From positions 1 to 35,659 of the forward strand of contig CAMZFA010000004.1 in assembly GCA_947305945.1 (NCBI GenBank): DNA of 35,659 nt. The letters run 5' to 3'. Origin of the DNA: an uncultured Spirochaetales bacterium (GTDB lineage Bacteria > Spirochaetota > Spirochaetia > Sphaerochaetales > Sphaerochaetaceae). Below the pieces are notes generated by a model. That model had not been told where the DNA came from, did no database searches, and worked only from the letters and a program-made list of their open reading frames with translations. The position numbers and the translations under genes are program-made. Within the stretch, counting starts at the first letter, position 1. Each line of letters opens with the position of its first letter. Positions 26,253-34,855 of the stretch are shown in pieces.

Positions 26253-27407
26253 ATGTCGGATTTTTTCATACAGAAACATAAAGATGCAAAATGCAGTGCA
26301 AGAACAGGTGTCATCAACCTGGGACACGGAAGTGTGCAGACTCCTGCGTTCATGCCTGTGGGAACAAACGGTACGGTCAAGGGTATGTACCACAGTACCG
26401 TCAGGGATATAGGGTACAACCTTATTCTCGGAAACACATACCATCTTTATCTGCGTCCGGGCTGTGATGTCCTGTCCATGTTTGACGGTCTTCACAGGTT
26501 TTCGAACTGGGACGGCAATATTCTGACGGACAGCGGCGGTTTTCAGATCTTCTCTCTTTCAAAACTCAGGAAGATCTATGATGAGGGAATCAAGTTCCAG
26601 AGCCACATTGACGGTAGCCGTCATGAATTCACTCCTGAGAAGGTTGTGGATATCCAGCAGGTCATAGGCTCGGACATTGCCATGGTTCTTGATATTTGTT
26701 CTCCTCCCGGAATTGACTGGAGAAAGACTCTCAAGGCCATGGATATAACACATGCATGGGCCGAGAGGTCAATTAACAGACGTGACAGCCTTGAGGAACT
26801 TACAGGCAGAGCCTTCAGGGGAAACCTTTTCGGCATAGTGCAGGGCGGTTTCTATGAGGACCTGAGAATCCGGAGCGCAAGGACCATAAGTGCCATGGAT
26901 TTCCCCGGTATTGCAATTGGCGGGCTCAGTGTAGGGGAGACCAAGGAAGAATTCATAAAATTCCTTGAGATCACCGCTGCCGAAGTAACATATGCAAAGC
27001 CGCGTTATGTCATGGGAATAGGTACGGTTGATTATATTCTTGAGGCTGTATCCAACGGAATAGATCTTTTTGACTGCGTTCTTGCCACAAGGGAGGCCCG
27101 TCACGGCACTGTGTTTACAGATGACGGAATGCTCAACCTCAAGCGTGCCTCAAACCGCTTCAATGACGGTCCCATTGATGAAGGATGCAACTGCACCGCC
27201 TGTTCAAAGTACAGCAGGGCATACATGCACCATCTTTTCAAATGTAATGAAATGCTTGGAGGAATGCTTGCCTCCGAACATAATCTTACGTACCTTTACA
27301 ACCTCATGCTCAGGGTAAGAAAGGCAATTGAGGAAGACCGCTTCCTGTCTTTCAAGCAGGACTATCTTGCACGTTTCTATGCAGACGGAGGCCTGAACAG
27401 AAAATGA
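26253..27407 (+). CDS. tgt: tRNA-guanine transglycosylase
   Basis: Exchanges the wobble guanine of GUN-anticodon tRNAs for preQ1 in queuosine synthesis. It has 384 residues from ATG 26253, chosen for AAGGA 7 bases upstream (an in-frame TTG at 26247 is less likely). The nucleophile region is DSGGFQIFSL near residue 95. The base pocket has MVLDICSPPG, where most bacterial enzymes have FDECxPYP; GGLSVGE; and FDCVLATREARHG (usually PTRxAR). The zinc site CNCTACSKYSRAYMHHL is complete. No queuosine synthesis gene (queA, queC-F) is nearby. Its stop overlaps the Nudix gene start as ATGA. Confidence 0.94.
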   Translation: MSDFFIQKHKDAKCSARTGVINLGHGSVQTPAFMPVGTNGTVKGMYHSTVRDIGYNLILGNTYHLYLRPGCDVLSMFDGLHRFSNWDGNILTDSGGFQIFSLSKLRKIYDEGIKFQSHIDGSRHEFTPEKVVDIQQVIGSDIAMVLDICSPPGIDWRKTLKAMDITHAWAERSINRRDSLEELTGRAFRGNLFGIVQGGFYEDLRIRSARTISAMDFPGIAIGGLSVGETKEEFIKFLEITAAEVTYAKPRYVMGIGTVDYILEAVSNGIDLFDCVLATREARHGTVFTDDGMLNLKRASNRFNDGPIDEGCNCTACSKYSRAYMHHLFKCNEMLGGMLASEHNLTYLYNLMLRVRKAIEEDRFLSFKQDYLARFYADGGLNRK

Positions 27408-27787
27408 GGTTTCCGTACAGGGGTGCAGGCGCAGTAATAGTCTGCAACGGCATGGTTTTACTCGGAACAAGGGCAAAAAAGCCTTTTACAGGCACGTGGT
27501 GCATACCCGGCGGCGGTAATGAGAAGGGTGAATCCGATCTTCAGACAGCAATCAGGGAAACCATGGAGGAGACAGGCATATCCCTTGATAAACCGTCTTC
27601 GGAAAAATCCTGGTCCCTGAAAATTCCGTTCTTCTCCTGGACAAGTTATTACTTTGAAATAAAAAAGATGCCTGAAACAAAGGCCTGCGAGTTCAATGAA
27701 CTGCGCTGGATTCCCGTTTCAGACATCCGTACCCTGAAGGGCCGTTTCAGGCCATTTCTCAGGAAAGAACTTGCCTTTTATTTCTGA
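27404..27787 (+). CDS. Nudix hydrolase
   Basis: Small Mg-dependent hydrolase of nucleoside diphosphate-X compounds; 127 residues. The Nudix box is complete in its catalytic positions: a glycine, five residues, E, then SDLQTAI and RETMEETGI (residues about 40-62). PFTGTWCIPGGG precedes it. The substrate is not predictable; MutT-like or dinucleotide pyrophosphatase roles are both possible. It is the last gene of the rimP operon, coupled to tgt by a 4-base overlap. It ends 13 bases before the convergent greA end, and no convincing terminator lies between. Confidence 0.9.
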   Translation: MRFPYRGAGAVIVCNGMVLLGTRAKKPFTGTWCIPGGGNEKGESDLQTAIRETMEETGISLDKPSSEKSWSLKIPFFSWTSYYFEIKKMPETKACEFNELRWIPVSDIRTLKGRFRPFLRKELAFYF

Positions 27788-27800
27788 TTATTATCTCTGA

Positions 27801-30482
27801 TCAGAAGTCTGCAAGCTCAATGCTGTCTACCGTAAGGTCATATTTCACACCGTTGATCTCAAACTTTCTGTTCTCACCAACGGTCATATTGTAAATCTTC
27901 TGTCCGAGCGGAGCCTGGAAGTTGAGAACGTTCTTCTCCGGGTTGGACTCCCACGGACCGAGGAGGGTCTGGACCATCTTGCCTCCGTTCAGATTATCCG
28001 TGAACACGGCCTTTGTTCCGAACTCCACATAAGTGGTGTCAACATCTTCCTTCTCAATGATCTTGGCCATGTCAATCTCATCCGTGAGTTTGTTCATCAT
28101 GGCGTTGAGGTTGGTCTGCTTGTCCTTTGCATACTGGTACTCGGCATTCTCCCTCAGGTCTCCAAGGTCTCTTGCAACACCTATTTCCCTTGAGTTCTCC
28201 GGAATCTCAACGTTCATAATGTGCTCAAGCTCTGCAGTCTTGGCAACGAACATGGACCTTGTACAGAGGAAGCCCTTGGGGATGAGCCTTGCAGCTGCAG
28301 GTTCTGCCTTCATGTCCAGAACTTCCTTGGCGTCACTTCTGGTTGAGAGAATGACGTGCTTGACCTCAAGAAGGTATTTCTCCTCAAGACCAGGGACGTT
28401 GGAAACATAAGAGTAGACCCTTCTGGCCTGTGATGTCTCGCAGTTCTTCAGATAGTCGGTGATGGGGTTCTTTCTGAACAGATCCTCAATGAGAACCTTC
28501 TGTCTTGCCTTGTTCTCCTGTGTATCAACGTTATGGGAAACCTTTCCGCTGACATAGATGAGAAGTGAAAGCTTGGACTCGAGAATCTCCTCATATGAAT
28601 ATCTGGCCTTCTTCCAGTCTTCATCCGTGTAGTTTCTGAAGAAGAACAGGGCAAGGTCCGGATCGGACTGGCAGTTCTGCACGGCATCTGCAAGAATATC
28701 CGAAAGAATTCTCTTCTTGGGTCCTTCCTGAATTGTCTCAAGAAGCTGCATTGAGGGATTTACGTGAAGAAGGGCTGCAAGTGAAGCCTGCCATGAGGGG
28801 TCATTCTCAACAACACTCTCAACGTAGAGTTTTCTAAGCTCCGCATCATCAATTGAGCCGTAAACCTCATTGCGTTTCTCAGCATCAAGGTCATTGTACA
28901 GGTCTGCAAACTCAACAATGGTATGGATGTAGGTCATTCCGAGCTTGTTTCTGCACCAGTTGAGAATGAGCAGTGCGCAGATTGCATTGTTGGAGTTCTG
29001 TGAGACTTCCTTCTCAAAGTATGAAAGAATCTTGATGAACTCCTCGGAATCCAGGTCTCCGTCATTCTTGATGAAGTCCTTCATGACACCGTACTTTCCG
29101 AAGAAGCTCTTTTCCCTCTGGAAGAGCTGTAATTCTTTCTCTTCGTAGGTTATGGGAGTTTCCCTGAGTACATATTCATTTGCGTTATCCGCGGAAAGAC
29201 CGAAGTACGGGTTGGATGCAAGCTCCTTCTTGGCAGCACTCTGCCATGTTGACCACTCGCTCTCACTGAGGACGGAGGGAACAAGTTCCTCCTTGATCTG
29301 CTTGAGGGATGTATGTCCGTTGAAGGAGGTGAGGAGCATCCTGAGGCCCCATTCGGTATTGCCCATGAGTTTTTCCTTGATTGCCTCGGGCTTTGCACCG
29401 GCCTTGAGGACCCAGATGTGCTGCTTGGGCAGAACCCTGAGGCTTGAGAAGGCCATTTCACAGCTCATCTTGTGGGGTTCCTTACGGGTCATGAACTGGA
29501 TTATCATATCATCCTTCTCAATACTCTTGATACGGCCCAGTTTCCAGGAGTTGTGCCATACAAAGGCGTTTACAACAAACTGGATTTCCTTCTCAAACTT
29601 CTGAACGGCAAGGTTGCTGTTCATGTAATTGTGAGTAAGTCCTGTATTCTCAAGGCAGTATTCAAGGCGCGGATTGTCCTTGTACTTTTCCTTGAACAGG
29701 GCTGCAATCTGCTCGGAAGCCTGGACGTTGTCATTGTCAAAGTCCAGAACGGTCTTGAGGATATGGATCTTGGAATTGAGGTCGAAATTGCCCTGTTCAT
29801 AGACTTCCATGAGGAACTGCACTCCAAGGTAATTGCCCATTGCACGTGCAATTCTCTCCGCAAGCTGGGTAAGGTAAACGGAGTTCTCGCCCTTGAGGGC
29901 CGATACCTTGGGCCATAGCTTTTTCACATCCTCAAGCTGTGAGGCGTTTATATGTCTGAGAATGGCCCTGTGGTAGCAGTTGAATGCCTGCTGCTCGTCA
30001 CCGGCTTCCTCATAGTATTTTGCAAACTTGTAGAATACCTCGGTCTCGTTATGGTCGGCCTTGATAAGACGCTCCCACATCTTCACCTTGTTCTCCTGGT
30101 CATCCTTTATCTCATAGGCCTCTGCAAGCGCTCTGAGAATATAGGGACTCTCGTTGAAGGAGAGAATCTTGTTGCCCAGATAGAATACCTCGTTCCATTT
30201 GTTGTCATGGAAGTACTCGTCAAAAACACTGAAGATGAAACGATCATCAACCGGATGCTTGCCCAGAACCGAGCGGAGGTAGCGGGGAATGACGGGAGAT
30301 TTGACATTCTCCTCATCGGTGTCCTGTGCACACAGCTCCCTGAAGTCAGCCTTTTCCTCGGGAGTTTTGATTTTCTTTATGGCTTCCTCAACACTCTCAA
30401 AGTCTCCCAACTTTACGTTGGAAGTATTTGTTGCATTCCATAATTCGTTACCTATTAAGTCTTTGACCTTCTTAGCATTCAT
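27801..30482 (-). CDS. greA: GreA-type transcription elongation factor with large N-terminal helical extension
   Basis: GreA rescues backtracked RNA polymerase by stimulating transcript cleavage. Ordinary GreA is about 158 residues; this protein has 893. The last 160 residues are a full GreA: a coiled-coil arm with the catalytic acids in GDLRENAEYQYA (D775, E778) and a C-terminal FKBP-like domain (QAPLGQKIYNMTVGENRKFEI). The first ~730 residues are mostly helical with TPR-like stretches (VFYKFAKYYEEAGDEQQAFNCYHRAI). The start is ATG 30482-30480, with GAGGTGG 5-7 bases upstream; the open frame extends to a TTG at 30503 without better support. It is a single-gene unit with its own promoter. I recall similarly long GreA proteins in treponemes, so this is probably a lineage trait. 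Confidence 0.92.
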   Translation of the reverse strand: MNAKKVKDLIGNELWNATNTSNVKLGDFESVEEAIKKIKTPEEKADFRELCAQDTDEENVKSPVIPRYLRSVLGKHPVDDRFIFSVFDEYFHDNKWNEVFYLGNKILSFNESPYILRALAEAYEIKDDQENKVKMWERLIKADHNETEVFYKFAKYYEEAGDEQQAFNCYHRAILRHINASQLEDVKKLWPKVSALKGENSVYLTQLAERIARAMGNYLGVQFLMEVYEQGNFDLNSKIHILKTVLDFDNDNVQASEQIAALFKEKYKDNPRLEYCLENTGLTHNYMNSNLAVQKFEKEIQFVVNAFVWHNSWKLGRIKSIEKDDMIIQFMTRKEPHKMSCEMAFSSLRVLPKQHIWVLKAGAKPEAIKEKLMGNTEWGLRMLLTSFNGHTSLKQIKEELVPSVLSESEWSTWQSAAKKELASNPYFGLSADNANEYVLRETPITYEEKELQLFQREKSFFGKYGVMKDFIKNDGDLDSEEFIKILSYFEKEVSQNSNNAICALLILNWCRNKLGMTYIHTIVEFADLYNDLDAEKRNEVYGSIDDAELRKLYVESVVENDPSWQASLAALLHVNPSMQLLETIQEGPKKRILSDILADAVQNCQSDPDLALFFFRNYTDEDWKKARYSYEEILESKLSLLIYVSGKVSHNVDTQENKARQKVLIEDLFRKNPITDYLKNCETSQARRVYSYVSNVPGLEEKYLLEVKHVILSTRSDAKEVLDMKAEPAAARLIPKGFLCTRSMFVAKTAELEHIMNVEIPENSREIGVARDLGDLRENAEYQYAKDKQTNLNAMMNKLTDEIDMAKIIEKEDVDTTYVEFGTKAVFTDNLNGGKMVQTLLGPWESNPEKNVLNFQAPLGQKIYNMTVGENRKFEINGVKYDLTVDSIELADF

Positions 30483-30506
30483 TGTTTCCACCTCTGCGTA
30501 CAATGT

Positions 30507-30537
30507 AAAACAAACCGGGCAGACGGTTTCTGTCTGC
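30507..30537 (-). promoter_or_regulatory. greA leader with two mutually exclusive hairpins
   Basis: In minus-strand RNA, GCAGAC (30537-30532) can pair with GTCTGC (30524-30519). Alternatively AAACCG (30529-30524) pairs with CGGTTT (30517-30512), followed by GTTTTA, which looks like a weak terminator. The two stems share bases and cannot form together. The element lies inside the roughly 80-base leader between the greA promoter and its start. Confidence 0.4.
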
Positions 30538-30569
30538 TCGGAAAACTTCTACTTCTTGCGTACATCAAT

Positions 30570-30598
30570 AATATACACCAATCGGGCAAAACAATCAA
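30570..30598 (-). promoter_or_regulatory. Promoter for greA
   Basis: On the minus strand TTGATT (30598-30593), a 17-base spacer and TATATT (30575-30570) give a good housekeeping-type promoter. The predicted start near 30563 leaves a leader of about 80 bases. Confidence 0.65.
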
Positions 30599-30647
30599 CT
30601 TTTATAAATGTTATCAATTGTTAAGATTTTTTACCAAAAATGCCTTG

Positions 30648-30676
30648 TTGAATATTCTCAAAATGAAAACTAAATG
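30648..30676 (+). promoter_or_regulatory. Weak candidate promoter for the rpe operon
   Basis: TTGAAT (30648-30653), a 17-base spacer and TAAATG (30671-30676) lie in the AT-rich gap before rpe. The matches are modest. If correct, the leader is only a few bases long. The gap 30599-30689 is otherwise AT-rich without clear structure. Confidence 0.25.
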
Positions 30677-30689
30677 TTAGTATTAGGAC

Positions 30690-31340
30690 ATGGAAAAAAT
30701 AATGGTCGCACCTTCGGTGCTTTCTGCTGATTTTTCGGACATAAGGGGAGCCCTTGTACAGATTAAGGACTCCGGAGCACCCTGGGTTCATCTTGATGTC
30801 ATGGACGGTTCTTTTGTTCCCAACATCACCTTCGGCCCCAAGTTCATTGCCGACATAAGGCCGCATTCTGACCTGTTTTTCGATGCACATCTCATGATCC
30901 GCAATCCGCAGGATCATCTTGAGGCATTTGCAAAGGCCGGTGTTCAGGCCATTACCGTCCACAGTGAGGCATGCCTGCATCTGGACAGGACTCTCATGAA
31001 GATCAAGAGCCTGGGTTGTCTTGCAGGTGTTTCAATTGTTCCTTCAACTCCGGTAAGTGCAATTGAGTGCGTTCTTGATATTGCGGACCTTGTTCTTGTC
31101 ATGAGCGTGAACCCCGGTTTCGGCGGCCAGAGCCTTATTCCATATACTTTGAAGAAGGTTTCACAGCTCCGTGACATGAGAGGTGACAGGAAGTATCTCA
31201 TCTCGATTGACGGCGGAGTGAATGAGAAGACAGCACTTGATGTGAAGAAGGCCGGAATTGACGTTGCAGTTGCCGGTTCGGCATTCTTTGCAAATCCCGA
31301 CAAGAAGGCCTTTACCGAAAGTCTCTCAAGGAGAGTCTGA
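30690..31340 (+). CDS. rpe: Ribulose-phosphate 3-epimerase
   Basis: Interconverts ribulose-5-phosphate and xylulose-5-phosphate in the pentose phosphate pathway. It has 216 residues, normal for this TIM barrel. Signature parts: APSVLSADF, HLDVMDGSFVPNITFG (metal ligands and catalytic Asp), DAHLMI, MSVNPGFGGQ, and IDGGVNEKT with the second catalytic Asp. The start ATG 30690 has AGGA only 1-2 bases upstream, which is tight. A second in-frame ATG at 30702 (MVAPSVLSADF) is spaced about 12 bases from it, so the exact start is uncertain. It is the first gene of the recA-scpAB unit; dtd follows after 2 bases. Confidence 0.95.
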   Translation: MEKIMVAPSVLSADFSDIRGALVQIKDSGAPWVHLDVMDGSFVPNITFGPKFIADIRPHSDLFFDAHLMIRNPQDHLEAFAKAGVQAITVHSEACLHLDRTLMKIKSLGCLAGVSIVPSTPVSAIECVLDIADLVLVMSVNPGFGGQSLIPYTLKKVSQLRDMRGDRKYLISIDGGVNEKTALDVKKAGIDVAVAGSAFFANPDKKAFTESLSRRV

Positions 31341-31342
31341 TA

Positions 31343-31792
31343 ATGAGGGCTGTTGTCCAGCGTGTTGTCAACGCTCAGGTTACCGTTGACGGACAGCTTA
31401 TCGGAAAGATTGATTCGGGACTCCTGATTTATCTCGGTGTTCAGGATTCCGATGATGAGAGTATATGCAGGAAGATGGCTGACAAGATAAGAAGGCTGCG
31501 CATCTTCCGTGATGAGAATGACAAGATGAACCTCAGCGTTCAGGACGCGGGAGGTAGTGCTCTTGTTGTAAGCCAGTTCACCCTCTATGCAGACCTGCAC
31601 AAGGGAAACAGGCCTTCCTTCGACAGGGCCGGAAAGCCCGATCATGCAGATTACCTCTATGAAAAGTTCATTGAGATGATGAAGCAGGAAGGAATCCACA
31701 CCGAGCACGGTCAGTTCGGAGCCGACATGATGGTCAGTTATACCAATGCAGGACCTGTCACCGTCATTGCGGATTCGGATGAACTGTTCTGA
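31343..31792 (+). CDS. dtd: D-aminoacyl-tRNA deacylase
   Basis: Removes wrongly attached D-amino acids (and glycine from tRNA-Ala) from tRNAs. It has 149 residues, the family norm. MRAVVQRVVNAQVTVDG is the typical start. The active-site elements SQFTLYAD and NAGPVT (the Gly-cisPro motif) are present. AAGGAG lies upstream of ATG 31343. It sits between rpe and recA, 35 bases before recA. Confidence 0.96.
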   Translation: MRAVVQRVVNAQVTVDGQLIGKIDSGLLIYLGVQDSDDESICRKMADKIRRLRIFRDENDKMNLSVQDAGGSALVVSQFTLYADLHKGNRPSFDRAGKPDHADYLYEKFIEMMKQEGIHTEHGQFGADMMVSYTNAGPVTVIADSDELF

Positions 31793-31827
31793 TAAGACCG
31801 CACTACTGTTTATACAGGAGATTATAA

Positions 31828-32880
31828 ATGGCAAAAGAAAAAACTGCCGTAACAGATGATGTTACAAGACTCAAAATGGAGGCTCTTGAAGCCGCTCGCG
31901 TACACATTGACAAGGAGTTTGGAAAGGGCTCCCTGATGAAACTGGGGGAAAGCTCAATTGCAAAGAACATTGAGGTCATACCCTCCGGTTCAATTCTCCT
32001 TGATGAAGCTCTGGGAGTAGGCGGCTATCCCCGCGGAAGGGTCATAGAGATTTACGGACCCGAGTCCTCCGGAAAGACAACACTGGCTCTTCATGCCATT
32101 GCCCAGGCACAGAAGGCCGGCGGAATTGCCGCTTTCATTGATGCCGAGCATGCCCTTGACCCCGTCTATGCTGCAAAGATAGGCGTAAATACTGATGATC
32201 TTTGGATTTCACAGCCGGACAGCGGAGAGCAGGCCCTTGAGGTTGCCGAGTCCCTTGTAAGAAGCGGTGCCGTGGATATTATTGTTGTGGACTCTGTTGC
32301 AGCCCTTACTCCCCAGGCGGAGATTGAAGGCGAGATGGGAGATTCCCACATGGGTCTTCAGGCCCGTCTTATGAGCCAGGCTCTGAGAAAACTCACAGGT
32401 ATTCTTGCAAAGAGCAGGACAACCATCATCTTCATCAACCAGATAAGAATGAAGATAGGTGTCATGTTCGGCAATCCGGAGACCACCACAGGCGGAAACG
32501 CACTGAAGTTCTATTCATCAGTCAGAATGGATGTCAGGAGAATAGAGTCCATTTCCAAGGGTTCGGACGAGTTCATAGGAAACAGAATCCGCGTGAAGAT
32601 TGTGAAGAACAAGGTTGCACCTCCCTTCAGGAAGGTTGAGCTTGACCTGTTCTTCAACGAGGGCCTTTCCTATGCCGGCGGTATTCTTGACGGTGCTGTA
32701 AGGTGCAACCTGATTGAGAAGACAGGCTCATGGTTCTCCTACAACGGAGAGAAGATAGGACAGGGCAGGGAAAATGCCATAAACTATCTCAAGGCCAACC
32801 CGCAGGTTCTCAGTGATCTTGAGGCCCGGATCAGAAGCATTTTTTTCAATACTGACAACAAACAGGAAGCCGAAGGCTGA
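31828..32880 (+). CDS. recA: Recombinase RecA
   Basis: Forms ATP-dependent filaments on single-stranded DNA for homologous recombination and repair. It has 350 residues. Walker A is GPESSGKTT (near 77). [12 protein letters not shown] is Walker B. The L1 and L2 loops are [21 protein letters not shown] and [25 protein letters not shown] is conserved. AGGAG lies 7 bases before ATG 31828. I see no clear SOS-type operator in the 35-base gap before it, so induction by LexA is not supported. The stop overlaps the scpA ATG by one base (TGATG). Confidence 0.98.
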   Translation: MAKEKTAVTDDVTRLKMEALEAARVHIDKEFGKGSLMKLGESSIAKNIEVIPSGSILLDEALGVGGYPRGRVIEIYGPESSGKTTLALHAIAQAQKAGGIAAFIDAEHALDPVYAAKIGVNTDDLWISQPDSGEQALEVAESLVRSGAVDIIVVDSVAALTPQAEIEGEMGDSHMGLQARLMSQALRKLTGILAKSRTTIIFINQIRMKIGVMFGNPETTTGGNALKFYSSVRMDVRRIESISKGSDEFIGNRIRVKIVKNKVAPPFRKVELDLFFNEGLSYAGGILDGAVRCNLIEKTGSWFSYNGEKIGQGRENAINYLKANPQVLSDLEARIRSIFFNTDNKQEAEG

Positions 32881-33608
32881 TGTCCGTAAGGTTTCATATA
32901 GAGGGTCATGACGGCCCTCTTGATGTATTGCTGGCTCTGATTCAGAAGAATGAGGTCAGTATTTATGACATTCCCATTGCTCGGATAACCGAGCAGTTTC
33001 TGGATTATATCCACCGTGAGGAACAGGTGGGCCTTCAGGACCTGTCTGATTTCTACCGCATGGCTGCAGACCTGATCTGGATCAAGAGCCAGATTCTCCT
33101 CCCGAAGGAAGTTGAGTTCCCGGAAGACTATACCGACCCGCGTGAGGAGCTTGTTGAAAGGCTGCTCGAGTATTCACGCTTCAAGAAGTATTCAGAGCTT
33201 CTCATGGGAAACGGGACTGACAACAGTCTTTCAATCGACAGAAAACCTTCAGAGTTCATTCTGCCTTTCTCGGACAGTGAGCTGTGGGACAACATTGAGG
33301 CCAAGGATCTTCTTGATACCTTCCTGAGGCTTCTCAAAAGCAGGGTGGCCGATGAGAAGGTTTTCAATGTTTATGAAGAGGTTACCGAGAAGGAGAAGAC
33401 TGCACTCATGCTTGAGCTTCTGGATAAATATCCGAGCATTAAGTTCTCCAGTCTGTTTTCGGAAGATAATTCTCCCATGCACATAATCTGTGCCTTCATG
33501 GCCGTTCTTGATGCGGTGAAGGACAAGACCATACATGTGAGACAGGATGAGCCTTTCTCTGATATGATAATCACCAGACGTGAGGAGGAAGAGTATGGCA
33601 CTGAGTGA
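32880..33608 (+). CDS. scpA: Segregation and condensation protein A
   Basis: Kleisin subunit of the Smc-ScpAB complex that folds and segregates the chromosome. It has 242 residues. The N-terminal motif GHDGPLDVLLALIQKNEVSIYDIPIARITEQFLDY region is diagnostic, followed by YRMAADLIWIKSQILLP. A more variable acidic middle follows, and then a C-terminal winged helix (TALMLELLDKYPSIKFSSLF). The ATG overlaps the recA stop by one base, and the scpA end overlaps the scpB start by 14 bases. The smc gene is not in the window. Confidence 0.95.
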   Translation: MSVRFHIEGHDGPLDVLLALIQKNEVSIYDIPIARITEQFLDYIHREEQVGLQDLSDFYRMAADLIWIKSQILLPKEVEFPEDYTDPREELVERLLEYSRFKKYSELLMGNGTDNSLSIDRKPSEFILPFSDSELWDNIEAKDLLDTFLRLLKSRVADEKVFNVYEEVTEKEKTALMLELLDKYPSIKFSSLFSEDNSPMHIICAFMAVLDAVKDKTIHVRQDEPFSDMIITRREEEEYGTE

Positions 33609-34146
33609 CAATGCAAGACTTGTCGAAGCGGTTCTCTTTATAGAAAACCAGCCCCTGTCAGTTGAGAGAATAGAGGAAATGACAGGAATAAGTGCTCTTG
33701 AAGTAAGAAATTGCCTTGATGAGATTTCCGAGGAATACTACAAGTCATACCACGGTCTTGCATTGATTGAGAATGCCGAGACCTGGTCCTTCATTCCGTG
33801 CTCGGACCTCAATGATGAACTGAGGCGCTGCTACGGCAAGAAGGTTGACAGAAGGCTGACACGCTCTGCTGTTGAGACTCTTTCCATCATTGCCTATTCC
33901 CAGCCGGTGACCAGAGCAGAGGTCACAAAGATAAGGGGCGTTGCCTCTGATGCCGTCATAAGGCTTTTGAGAGAAAGAGATTACATAAAGGTTGTGGGTA
34001 GAAGGGATGTTCCGGGACACCCGTGTCTGTATGGAACCACAAAGAAGTTTCTCTACACATTCAACCTTGACTCCATTCAGAACCTGCCCAGACTGTCTGA
34101 CATAGACAGGCAGCGTTTTGAGAAGGAAGTGTCTGATGAAAATTGA
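33595..34146 (+). CDS. scpB: Segregation and condensation protein B
   Basis: Partner of ScpA in the Smc complex; a double winged-helix protein. It has 183 residues from ATG 33595, chosen because GAGGAGG lies just upstream (within scpA). Motifs: LVEAVLFIENQPLSVERIEEMTG at the start, and the diagnostic LTRSAVETLSIIAYSQPVTRAEV-TKIRG followed by LRERDYIKVVGRRDVPGHPCLYGTT. Overlaps on both sides suggest translation coupled with scpA and rluB. Confidence 0.95.
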   Translation: MALSDNARLVEAVLFIENQPLSVERIEEMTGISALEVRNCLDEISEEYYKSYHGLALIENAETWSFIPCSDLNDELRRCYGKKVDRRLTRSAVETLSIIAYSQPVTRAEVTKIRGVASDAVIRLLRERDYIKVVGRRDVPGHPCLYGTTKKFLYTFNLDSIQNLPRLSDIDRQRFEKEVSDEN

Positions 34147-34855
34147 TTATCCTGTACGCCTTCAGGTTTACCTTGCCAAATGCGGTGCCGGATCCAGAAG
34201 ATCCTGCGAGCAGTTTATACAGGCAGGCAGGGTGAAGGTCAACAACAAAAGGGTTACCGAGGCCGGTACAAAGGTTGAGGAAAACGACATTGTCTATGTA
34301 GACGATGTTCTCATGGAAGTACATGAACGTGACTACTATTTTGCCCTGAACAAACCGCGCGGCTATGTCTGCACAAACAAGGATCCTTTTGAGACGCAGT
34401 ACGCCAGAGACCTGATTGATATTGAGGACAGGGACCTTCTGTTCAGTGTGGGACGTCTGGACAAGGATTCCCAGGGCCTTATTTTCTTCACCAATGACGG
34501 TGACTGGGCAAACCTCATCACGCATCCTTCCTCGCAGACGGAGAAGGAGTACATTGTGCGCACAGACAGGGACCTTGTGAAAAAGGATCTGGACAGTGCT
34601 TACAGAGGTGAGATAAAACCTTATAGAATAAAATCTTACAAACTTGTTTCAAAGAGAGAGGTTCACATTGTCCTCACAGAGGGAAAGAACCGTGAGATAA
34701 GAAACATGTTTGACCTTATGGGATACAATGTCAAACGCCTTATCAGAGTCCGCATAGGCAGCGTTGAACTTGCAGATCTTCCTTCCGGAATGTACCGCAA
34801 GCTCACACGTGCTGAAGTTGAGGGCCTGAGAAGGGCAGCGGAGGGGAGAATATGA
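34136..34855 (+). CDS. rluB: rRNA pseudouridine synthase, RsuA/RluB family
   Basis: Forms pseudouridine in ribosomal RNA, most likely 23S helix 89 by its scpB-rluB context. It has 239 residues from ATG 34136 (AAGGAAG upstream). The N-terminal S4 domain (RLQVYLAKCGAGSRRSCEQFIQAGRVKVN) is followed by the catalytic domain: ALNKPRGYVCT, GRLDKDSQGLIFFTNDG with the catalytic Asp, EKEYIV, and TEGKNREIRNMF. The exact target (RluB, RluE/F or RsuA type) cannot be fixed from sequence alone. It overlaps scpB by 11 bases and the cmk start by 4 (ATGA). Confidence 0.9.
   Translation: MKIDYPVRLQVYLAKCGAGSRRSCEQFIQAGRVKVNNKRVTEAGTKVEENDIVYVDDVLMEVHERDYYFALNKPRGYVCTNKDPFETQYARDLIDIEDRDLLFSVGRLDKDSQGLIFFTNDGDWANLITHPSSQTEKEYIVRTDRDLVKKDLDSAYRGEIKPYRIKSYKLVSKREVHIVLTEGKNREIRNMFDLMGYNVKRLIRVRIGSVELADLPSGMYRKLTRAEVEGLRRAAEGRI

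Noticed and set aside
27782-27806. TTCTGAT/ATCAGAA stem between the Nudix gene and greA as a bidirectional terminator
   Set aside because: Only 7 bp, AT-rich, 11-base loop, and no T-run on either strand.
31806-31828. CTGT-TTAT-ACAG before recA as a LexA/SOS box
   Set aside because: The E. coli-type box needs CTGT-N8-ACAG; here the gap is 4 and the site overlaps the recA ribosome binding site. Match is too poor to call.
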